From assembly GCA_963576475.1 (NCBI GenBank), contig OY754972.1, forward strand, positions 13,504,811 through 13,568,810: a stretch of DNA of 64,000 nucleotides, read 5' to 3'. Of this stretch, positions 49,701-61,700 are shown piece by piece (within the stretch, counting starts at the first letter, position 1; the number at the start of each line of letters is the position of its first letter). This stretch comes from Molanna angustata. Taxonomy: Eukaryota; Arthropoda; Insecta; Trichoptera; Molannidae. The notes under the pieces were generated by a model. That model saw only the letters and a program-made list of their open reading frames with translations, was not told where the DNA came from and ran no database searches. The position numbers were made by a program, and so were the translations under genes.

Positions 49701-52700
49701 ATAAGTAAAATTCATTTGAATCTGTCTAGAATTTTGTGACCACCAAGTCTTAATTGAAATAACTGTTTCATACGTTGCTGGTCTACTATGTATAGTAATA
49801 TGGTTATTTTGAAGGTGACAACACCATTTTATAATGTATAAAGTCATATGTATTATTGCAACAATAAAATGTGTCAAAATCGCTTCTGGTTTCCCTTCAA
49901 TACAAATAAATCTTTCGCCTTTTACAAAAGCAATGACTTATTTTAACTGAAGGATATTTTTTTGAATTTTAAATTATTTCAGTTATAATTTTTACAGTGG
50001 CAATACCTACTGCATTGTTTGGTTCGGATGTACATACAGACAACAAAGTTTTAATAGTCTTCAGAATGTACCCATGACAACACATAATATTATGTATTGA
50101 GTAATTTTTATGTTATTATATTTTAGTGGTAGCGATATGTTATACTGAAGACTTAATAGTGATGACACACTCAGCAAATCATGCAAAGTTAAAAGAATTC
50201 TACGAAAAACTGGGTGACGGTGCGTGCTCATTAAAGAATTATCAAAAAGGTGTGGATTGCTACCTTAAAATGTTGGAACATGCGGAGAAAAATGGTGACT
50301 CTGGAAAATTACTCGTGCCAATTTACGTTAGGTATAAAAAATAAATCAGGTTTTTTTTTAAACATGTAGTTGTATTATTTTATTTAATAACTGTTATATC
50401 ATTGATATTTTCTCTGTCTTCTTATTTAAGCTTGTACCAAACATACAAAGATATGAAAAATTATGAGAAGGCATTGGAATACCAGCGTAAAGAGTTTAAT
50501 ATAATTCAAGACGATCATGCCGAAGCTTACAGTACTCTATTAAATATTGCAGACACTTTAAAAGATTCTGGTGATAAATTTGAAGAACTTGATTGTGTTT
50601 ATCGAGATGCTAGATTAAAGGTATGTGTCGAACCAGGAACTACCTTATTATTATATTTTTTTTTTATTTTGTATTGTTTCTCGGACAACGAACAGGATCT
50701 ATGTCAAATATTAATTTTACACACATTCAGTAACACATTGCCATGTTCTAGAGACTGGTGATGTTTATACAGAGACATACTGAAAACATGTCAAAAAACT
50801 GTCTTCACTGAGAATCGAACCCATCAGAACCATGAAGGCCTACTATTTAATGCTATATTGCCTTATGTTATTTTGATACTAAACTGTATCAATAATTCAT
50901 TTTTTTGCATTAAGAGTATAGTAGGCTAAATAGTAAATTTTGAAAATCCTCAAAAAAATATGTCTTTGAAATAAAGAACAGTCTATTTTTACACATTTAT
51001 TCTATTGTGTGAGTTTTTGAAATTTGAATATGTTGAATATTTTTCTTGTAAAATTAGTTTTAGTAAAACCCTTTTTTAAAAAATTAAAAACGACAAAGCC
51101 TATGAAGTAATTTATATCTTCAATCAAAAGAAAATACGAAAATCTACCAACTGAGTTTTTTAATTACTATTCCTGCCTTTTTCCTTTTTTTCGTGAACCT
51201 TATCTTCATGAAAAAATATTATATTTCACAGATTTGGTGATGTACAATATTTGTTTGTGTTTCATACATAAGAATGTAATAAGTGTGCATATTTGTGTAC
51301 TTCCACATAGGCATAAACAAGGGCCTTGAGAAACGTTTGTGAAATTGGTGGCCAGTAATCAAATATGTAAACAAGATTACATATGTTTTTTATCAATGTG
51401 TTTTTCAGGCAATAAAGTGCAAAGACGAAGAAAAAGAAATCAAAGTTCTAAATCTGCTTTTAAAGCACCACAGACAATCCAATAATATTGATAAAGTCCA
51501 GGAATATGAAAAAGAATTGTCACTAATGGGAAAAGTTGCACTGTCTGAGGATTGTTCAGGCAATGATAGTTGTGATGATGATGATGATGATAATGAAAGT
51601 CAAAACACTCCTAATATCGGTGATGACATCTGCCTTGATGATATTACAGGTAATTTATTTGCAATATTTATGAAATACATAAATTTGTATAGAATTATAT
51701 ATTTCTTCACTATGTAATATTGATGAGATTTTGTACTTTTTGGAAATATTTTGTTATCATTTCAAATTTTCATCAGCTGGCTTACTCTTGAACCAACATC
51801 CGATCCCAATTTTGAATTTTTTGCTAAGAACCTAACTTTGTATTGGAGCATAAGGCGGCAGGTAGGTATGTTTAAATTGTAATAGATATTTTTATTGATA
51901 AACTTTTTAACATCTCAATAGAGACGAAATTGGGATATTATAGAAGAACCAGGAACTCAAGTCACCTACAGGGCTTACGACCTTTCATTGGCTGATTTAC
52001 GTGATCACTTTATGTGATTGCGCAATGTTCACCAATTATGCCTTCTTATTGAGTTCCATTATGAATGTAATTTTTGAATGTTCTATATATTTGAATAATG
52101 TGTAACAATTCACCTAAAAATAAGACTACATTTGACATTTGGCTCCCGACAGGGAAAAAAATCTAATGTTTGCGTATATGCAATTAAAAAAATATTCAAT
52201 TCATAATAGATAATTTGAATGTACGTAGGTGGGAAAGTTCTAAGAGAAAATTTGAAATTGTCATGGGACTTGAACGTCATGAGTAAGCCAGCTTACTCAT
52301 GACGTTCATGACAGTTTTGTTTTAAAAATTTATGTATACTTATAGATATTTCTGACGATGAGTGTGAAGATATTGATAAACCAAGAGTTTCGAGAAAAAG
52401 AGGAAAAGGATTTACAATTAAGAAAAACGCTAAAGGAGAAACTCAGCTACATCAGGTTTATAATTTGTTTTATTGACTGTTGGTTTTTTAAATTTTTCTA
52501 TTGACTGTCGATGATAAATTACAATCTCAGTTTTATTTCAATTTCAGGCATGCATATCCGGTAACAGTTTATTAGTCTCAAGGCTTATATCTCAGGGTCA
52601 TCCTGTAAATATTCGTGACAATGCTGGATGGCTCCCGTTGCACGAAGCTTGCATTCATGGCAAAAAAGACATTGTTGAAATTTTAATCAAAAATGGAGCA

Positions 52701-55700
52701 CATATCAATGATAGGGGTGGTACTCAGTGTGATGGTACAAATTATTTTGTTTTTTTTTCTGTGTACAGTATAATTTATCGTTTCATTTATTTCATCATCA
52801 TCAAATATTCAGATTTTTAACATTTACATATTTACAAAGAAACTTATGTTTTCAGGAATAACTCCTATACATGATGCAGCAGGAAATGGATTTCTGGAAA
52901 TTGTGGAACTTCTTTTAGATAATGGCGCATCACCTTCTATTAAAAATGACCATGGAGAAACTGTTTTAGATGTTTTGAAAAAATGGCGATCCAATGAAAA
53001 ACTTAACACAACAGAACAAATTTTTTACGAAACTTTATGTGCCAGAGTTTACAAAAATCTCGAAAAAGTTGGAGAAGTAACAAAAAATAATCATGTTGGT
53101 GATCAATTAGAATCCAATAACAGTTCTGTTGTAGGCCTAAGTTTTAGAGAAAAAAGGAATCATCATAAAGGAAGATCAAAAGAGTGTTGTGAGTCTTCAT
53201 TGAGTGAAGTTGAAAATGGCTGTGGGACTTCATTAGTAATGAAAGCAATAAATAGAAACAATATAATTGATGATGATTCAAGTAATTCGTCTGTGGAAAG
53301 TAGCCCAAAAAAGAGCTGTCCAAAATACAAAAACACCGGTGTCAGAGAATATAAAAATGCTATGGAGTCATTGAGAAATAGACACAATATTACAGAAATA
53401 GATAGTGACCAAGATAAATATAAGGAAAAAACAAAAACCAAAAAAGGCGCATTTTTAGATCCAGATGAAGTAGGAGACGATTGGTTAGAAGATGACCTTG
53501 TATCCACAAACAGTAAAAAAAGGAAGAGACAAACAAGTAATGAAACTGTAGAAACAAGTAGAAGATCTAAAGAGTATGTAAAGTCTCCTTTGAAATGTGA
53601 TGATATGATAGTGAGAAATAAGTTTTCTACGCCACAGAAATTATCAACTGATCCTGTAATAGTTCCAGAACCTGACATTGTTGACAATCTATTGCTAGAT
53701 GATGACAGTAATTCGTTAGATGATGATATGGAGAATATTCCACCCTCAAATGTCGACTATCACTTTTTGTCATCAAAATCAAACTTCTTGAATGCTGTGG
53801 CTATCAAGGAAAAAAAACGTAGACCGTGGAAGAGGCAATTGACTTTGATTAAATCTGGGTTCACCAAAAATAAAACTGATAGACCCGTAGTTCGTACATC
53901 GTCTTGTGAGTCCATCAGAAGTGACGCAGAAACATGTTCTGTTAAGAGCAACATTTCTACTAAAAGCTGCGTAACTCCAGTAAAACCAGATTCTACGACT
54001 GATAACTTTCAACAAAATCTTATGTCGGAAAAATTAAGATATGTTAATGTGGCAGGAAATGCCATGTCTTATTTTTCACCATCTCAACAGTCTTTACCAC
54101 CGGCAGCTGTCAAAGTTAGAATTCAAGATAAATTATTATTGATCCCTGTATCACTAGAAAAAGTTGACTCTTTGACCATTAGTTGGCTTACTAAAGAAGC
54201 TTCAAGAAGGTACTACAAGTAAGTAAAACAGTTCTCTTCTACATATTGTTAGACAATTTAAATAATTAATCATATGAAGAAGCATTGTAAAGATGTACCG
54301 GATTGATATAAAGATATAAATTTAAGAATATTAAATTTCAAAATATATATTGACTAACTTTACTTTTTTTATAATATATGTTATTTATTTCTTTATTCTT
54401 TTGTTGTATTATTTTGATCGAGGAGAGTGGAGGAAGAGATGTATTACTTTGCTTCCAACCAATTCCCAAGATTTAAACCAAAGAAGAAGATATTATAGAA
54501 TAATAATTAAAAAAATATTCTAGCATAACATATTGGGCCTTACTTACTATTTGTAATTTAGGTTTAAGCTGATACTTACCCAGTTTTTTGTATGGCCAAA
54601 ACTGACTTAGCATTGGATTAAACTCGTATTATAAATAGTAAGTAAGGCCCATTATGTTTTCCTACAATATATGAAGTAAAACGTCAAAAACTTTACTTTT
54701 AAACACAAAATTGTTTAAGGCCCTTGTATACCCTGGGCATACAAATGTACACAAATATGTACACTAAATTACCTTCTAATGTATGAAACACAAAAAAATA
54801 TTGTATATCGTCTAATCTGTGATATACAATATTTTTTCATGAAGAAAAGGTAAAATTTTGAGGATTTTTTTATATAGCAAGAACAGTAATTAAAATAGTA
54901 AAAAACTCAGCCGGTAGATTTTCATATTCTATTTCGATTGAAGTAAAAATCTACTGCATAGGCCATGTAGTTTTTTAGTTACTTACAATAAAAAATTAAA
55001 AAAGGTTTTTACTAAATCTAATTTCACAAGAAAAGTATTAAACAAATTCAAATTTCAAAAAACTAGTGCAATAGAATAAAGATGTAAATATAAACTGTTT
55101 TTTTTATTTTAAAGATGTATATTTTGAGGGTACTGGAGAAAATATTTTCAAAATATACTATATAGCCTCTTGCACATAAATCATTTCTAAAAATCATTTA
55201 GTTTTTTATTAAAGTTATATTATATTTTACAGCATTGAAGGGGTCCAACCATCTTTAACACTGCTCACATCTGACGGTGCACTTTTAGCTGATGAAGATC
55301 CCTTGGCTTTAGTTATTGGATCTTCTGAACTGCAAGCTAATATTACTTCTTGGAATCTGCCACCTTTAAGTGATAGGTATATAGAGTGCTGTGTCCAGTT
55401 CAAATTAGGTTTGTCATTTTTGTACATAATATCCATCCATCTATTTAATGAAAAGGTATTTTTCGAAATATGATTTCAAAATTCAGATTTATTAAGTTGA
55501 TTAGTTCATTCCACTCATAATTAATGTAAATAGCTTATTTACTTATATTTTTAAAAGTAAAATTCATCTATAAAAAGATTGACCATAGTGCGGTCGGCCA
55601 CATAGTGTGATTATTTTTTCTAATTTATTTATTTACTAGCTGAGTTGCATCGCTTCGCTCAGCTTCTAAGCTAGGGCTTTCAGCCAACTTTTTACCGCTG

Positions 55701-58700
55701 CGCGGTAAATGGCCGCCTCCGGCGGTTCATGCACAAAATGAAGCGAAGCTTTTATGGTAGGTATGTACTTAAAAAATATATTTGGTGCAGTGTTTATCGA
55801 CAACACTTTTCCTCAATAACCAGTGGACTCCGTAAGGTGCGGGCTTCCAGTCCATTACCAGTGTTGTTTTTGCGGCTACTCCGCATGGACATGTGGCCCC
55901 AGCGACACGCCCCACCTCTAAGCCCTTGAAGACTTGGCCCCGTCAACCTGAGCACCCGCGAGAAAGAATGAACGCTTGCCCTTAGCCGTGAGTTCCGTGG
56001 GAAGATAAATTACTCTGGATGCTGCAATTTATCGACCTGCATCTTCGCTTTGTGTCTCATGGGCATATTATGATGAGCAACAGCACTCTATTCTCCATGC
56101 TCAAAATGTAGTTATTTACCTCATGTTGGTGTCATGTACAACATTGTGTAACAATAAGCATGACATATAATATGATCTGTCAAAAACTGAAAAAGACATT
56201 ATGTACTAAAGATGTGTTCTGTGCTAAAGATAATCATGTAATAAAGATGTAATATTGGCGACGAGGATTGTGATTAGTGAAGTGTGAAAATTTAATAAGA
56301 AAAAGGAGAAAATTTCAACATAAAATCAGCAAACATGAGTATCAAGTTCAAAGAATTTGACATAACACATGGGTGTTGGAAAAACTATATTGAAAGATTT
56401 ATATACTGCCTACAGGCAAATTCAATTGAGTTAGATGATTTAAAAAAAGCAAATCTGATGGCAGTTTGTGGTGCAGATCTTTATGATCTTATAGTATCAC
56501 TTATATCACCATCAAAAATAAGTGAGGTTACGTTTAGTACTATAAAATCAAAATTGGACCAACATTTTGACCCAGTGCCGAATGAAATAGTGCAGTCTTA
56601 TAAATTTCACATTAGAAACCAGAAGAAAAATGAAAAAATTAGAGATTACATTGCTGAGTTACGAAAATTGAGTATTTATTGCAATTTTACTGATATAGAT
56701 CGTACTTTACGCGATCGACTAGTGGGTGGTATTCTGGATAAAGAAATACAAAAAAAGTTACTACAACAACTAAGCTTAGTTTTGAAAACGCTTGTAATAT
56801 TGCTCTATCTATGGAAGTGGCCCAATACGATACATTCAATACTATGGCAACACCTCATTTTTCAACAGAGTCAACCAGCGTAGATATAGAATCACCAATG
56901 GAAATTAATAAAATCAAAGTTAATACGAGTGTTAAAAACATACAAGATTGTATGCGTTGTGGTAAACGGCATGGAGGAGAATGCAAATTTAAATGGAGTA
57001 AATGTAATTTTTGTAAGAAAACTGGGCATATTGAAGCAGTTTGTATGATAAAACGGAGACAAGACAATTGCTCAAACGTAAATGGATTGTATGTAGACAA
57101 CATCAAGACAGATGAACATGCCAGAGTGGATGCATACATGATTAAGGTATATCTAAACAATACTATGTATGTTACACATGGAAGTTGATTCAGGATCAGC
57201 ATATTCAATTATAAGTGAAGAGACTGCGAGACAAATATGGGGTCACAGGCTGCCACCATTTCATTGAGAACATGGACAAATAATAAGCTTAACATATTAG
57301 GCACAACAAATGTACACGTTAGGTACAGGAATATCGATGAAAATCTGAACATTTTTGTGGCTAAAGGAAGTGGACCTAACTTGATTGGTCGAAACTGGTT
57401 TTATTATTTAAAAATTCAGATACACGGGATATATCACACCATCTCTGATGAAATAGAAATCAAACGACTAATGGAAAAATACAAAGAAGTTTTTCAAAAA
57501 GGCTTGGGTAAATATACAGGTCCCGTAGTTTGTATAACACCGAAACAAGGAGTTAAACCAGTTTTTCTCAAGAGTAGGAATATTCCATTTGCTATTCGAG
57601 AACGAGTGTATAAAGAAATTGATCAACTAGTAGCAGAAGAAGTTTTGGAACCCATATCCCATTCAGAGTGGGCAACACCAATTGTGCCAGTAATGAAGCG
57701 AAATGGCGGGGTGAGATTATGCGGAGATTACCGATCTACAGTAAATGCTGCTATCGATAATGACACATACCCATTACCTACGTTGAATGAAGCTTTTACA
57801 GCTTTAGAGAGAGGAGCAATTTTTACCAAAATTGATTTAGAACAAGCATATACTCAGGTGTTAGTGGATGAATCAACATCTTATCTGCTTACTCTAAATA
57901 CACCAAAAGGACTCTTTAGAATGAAACGCTTAGCTTTTGGTGTAAAAGCGTGTCCTGGAATCTTTCAAAGACTAATGTCAAATCTATTAGCAGGAATACC
58001 GGGCATTGCAGTACTATTGGATGACATAGTTATTTCTGGACAAAATACGCAACAACATAATCAGAGATTAGAAAATGTGTTAGAGAGATTAAAAAAAGCT
58101 GGGTTACGTGTTAATAAAGATAAATGCAAATTTGCTACTAATAGTGTTCAATTTTTGGGATTCATTATCGATGAGAGCGGGATCCACCCTTGTGAAGAAA
58201 AAATAGAAACATTAAAAAATACACCAGCACCGAGTAATATTAAAGAATTACAGGCATTTTTAGGTTTACTGAATTTCTACGATAGGTTTATTCCGCATAA
58301 AGCTAATATAGCAGAACCTTTATACAGATTGTTAGAAAAATCCACACCATGGGAATGGTCAGGGAGACATGAAAAAGCATTTTTAAAGTTAAAAAACATT
58401 CTTATGAAAGGAGATACATTAGTTCATTATGACGGAAATAGAAAACTGATAATGTCATGCGATGCATCTCAGTATGGGCTAGGAGCTGTGTTGGAGCATG
58501 AGATGGATGATGGTACCATAAGACCTATTATGTTCTCTTCTAGAACCATGAATACACATGAACGTAACTATGCGCAGATTGATAAAGAAGCTGCTGCCAT
58601 AATATTTGGATTGAAAAAATTTCACCAATACATTTATGGAAGAAAATTTATGATTAAGACTGATCATAAACCTTTGTTGGGTATTTTCGACCCAAAGAAA

Positions 58701-61700
58701 GCAATACCAAATATTATATCACCGAGAATGTTACGATGGTCTTTGCTGCTAAATGCATACAATTATGAACTCCAATATATTGAAGGGAAAAGGTTAGTAA
58801 ATGCCGATGCTTTAAGTAGATGGCCAGAACCAAACTCACAAGACAACAGCGAAGAATCTACAGGAATTTTTTTAATTCAAGAAACACCGATTGATTTGAA
58901 TATGACTTCGAAAGATGTAGCTTTTTGGACAAAAAAGGATAAAAAACTATCAAAGGTTTTGTACTGGTTACGCAGTGGTTGGCCAAGCAAAGTTGACAAA
59001 GAACTGGGAGTATATTGGCAAAAAAGAAACGAATTATCTATTTATGGAGACTGTATTTTGTGGGGACACAGAGTAGTTTTGCCTCTAAAAATACAAGAGT
59101 ATGCTTTGAAAGAATTGCACGGTAACCACGACGGAATAGTAATTACAAAGGCAATGGCCCGAAGCTATTTTTGGTGGCCAGGAATTGATAAACAAATAGA
59201 GGACATGATAAGTAAATGCCTCATTTGTGCCCAACATAGAAATTTACCTTCTCCGGTTACACATCGTTGGATTACACCAAGTAGGACTTGGTCTAGACTG
59301 CATATTGATTTTGCAGGACCCTTTCAAAGTAAATTATTTTTGATAGTAATTGACGCATATTCAAAATGGCCAGAAATAAAAATTGTGTCAGATCTGAGTA
59401 CGAAAACAGTCATCAAAAATTTAAGAGAAATATTCTCACAGCAAGGTCTACCAGATATTGTAGTTAGTGATAATGGTAAAGCATTTACCTCCGAAGAATG
59501 GAACAAATACATGAAGGAAAATGATATAAAACATGTGTTGGTACCACCCTATCACCCAGCATCAAATGGACAAGCGGAGAGAACTGTACAAACAGTGAAA
59601 CAAAAGTTAAAAAAGCTCTCGAATACCCCTTGGGATATGCGTTTGCCTCAAATTCTTTATGGTTTGCGTTCCACTCCCAACACATCAACTGAAAAAACAC
59701 CGGCAGAATTACTAAATGGTCGACGATTTCGTACTAAATTCCATCAACTCAATCCACTATCAAATGAATCTAAGGGGGAAGACGATGTGAAACATAATAC
59801 AAATATCAAGGCAAGAACTTTTGAGACTGGACAATCAGTTTTATTCAAGAATTACCTTACTGGACCTAAATGGCTACAAGGAATCATTAAGAAAAGAGTT
59901 GGAATTTGCCGATATTTGGTTGAGTGGAATGATAAAGTTCTAGTCAGACATGTAAACCAATTACTTGGATATAGTTCATCAAGAACCAATCATAATGAAG
60001 GACTGCAGGTACTGCCAGAAGAGGGCACCTGTGAGAGAGGATCGTGTGACAGTGATGGGGAGAGTGAGGTTTGCAGGAGTATTGTATTGCCTCCCGCTGA
60101 TAAATGGCCAGACATTATCGGTGTTGGTCAAAATGAAGATATAACATTCAATAACCAACCAAGTACTAGTGCTGGAAAAAGGAATAGAGAGTCGCCACCA
60201 TCTACCCCGCCCTACAAAAAAAGATTGATATCAGAGAAGGGTGGTGTCGCTTCTGATGGCGAGTGGAGTGATGATGAGGATGATTTGGTGGATGAAGATT
60301 AATTGTTGAATGCCATATATTAAAAAATAAATAAATAAATAAATAATGGCCTGGCCTGAGGGGAAGGCATGTCATGTACAACATTGTGTAACAATAAGCA
60401 TGACATATAATATGATCTGTCAAAAACTGAAAAAGACATTATGTACTAAAGATGTGTTCTGTGCTAAAGATAATCATGTAATAAAGATGTAATAGTTGGT
60501 TATAGCCATATAATACCTGATTATATTTTAGTTTGAAATTGAACTTAAAAAATTGATTTGTAGGCCGGTACCTACTTATGTTTTGAAAATCAGTAAGTTA
60601 TGTTATTTTATTATTCTTCAACATTTAGTTAAGATAAATAATATCAATATATTCAATTATTTTTAAATAAGTCGATCGATTTAAATAAGTATTTTGTTTA
60701 TTTATGTTAGTCCAATTAATTCAAACTTTGGGTTGCCCATATAGAACGAATGTGTTTTGAAAGTTGTGACGTGCACATCATACATTATTTTATAATCAAT
60801 AGTTGTTGATAATAATATTTCATTTTTATGACCTTTTTATTATTTCGATATTTCTCACCGGAAGAAAAAAACACAAATAATGAACAAAAAAAATTTAAAC
60901 ATGCGAGTTTATGCTATGCATTTATAGAGAGAATTTTTGTATACGTTATTACTAGCGGTGAATATAATATCAGAATGTATGATACTGGCCGAGAGGTTGA
61001 CATTATAGAAGTTACAAGCCCTTTTGATGAACTCATTTTGATTAGAATTAGTGTTACTTCGAGAAACGTAAAACAAGTAGTTCAATCTGCCATTTCGCAA
61101 CGGCGCGTCGCATGGAAATTAATTTTATTTAATAAATCAGGACAGTCAACTTTTGAATTAATAATTTTAAAGAGAAACATTTGATCCTCAACTTCTCTCC
61201 TGTGTACGATTTTTTTCATTCGGAAATGTTTCTCAATCTCATCATAAGAACTGTATATGTTATATGATTTGAAATTTAAATTCTAATTGTTTTTTGACAA
61301 GTACATAAATAGTTAAAATAATTTTAAATTCAAATTTCTTTTACATTCAAATAGTTATTTATTTAGATGTCCTATTTTACTTCTCTAAATATTAATTCTA
61401 CAATCGTTTCACTATTGCAAAATAAATGTTTATTTTTACTCCTCACTAACCCAAGGTGATATAGTGGGGAGTTGTGATTTCGTAATTTTTAAGGCTATTT
61501 GTTTATTGCAGATTATCAACTAGTATCACCATTTTCTGCCCCTCTGAACTGGGATAGAGGGGCAGGAAATGATGATGATGATGATCATGCTGAGATTGTA
61601 TTCTGAGAGTTTCATTACAATGTATGTGTGTGTGTGCTGTGTGCTATGTACGGTGCCGTTTATTTTACTCTATCGATTAGAGACTAAAATACTCATTCAA

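Larger units (their letters stand above)
56130..60494 (+). mobile_element. Ty3/gypsy LTR retrotransposon in TONSL intron 12
   Basis: 4365 bp, same strand as the gene, flanked by the perfect 5-bp duplication GTTGG (56125-56129, 60495-60499). The two 125-bp LTRs are identical, indicating a very recent insertion. Gag, nucleocapsid, protease and pol regions are all present in the order of a Ty3/gypsy element with RT before integrase. No env-like ORF follows. Three reading-frame changes break gag-pro (about 56775-56800, 57178-57188, 57259-57267), while pol is a single intact ORF. Confidence 0.93.

Noticed and set aside
53163..53687. 174-codon minus-strand ORF opposite TONSL exon 11
   Set aside because: A shadow of the coding exon, whose own frame is open for 458 codons and matches TONSL.
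60202..60423. Env-like third ORF for the retrotransposon
   Set aside because: No ORF of adequate length follows integrase on the plus strand; the minus-strand ORF here is low complexity and crosses the LTR.
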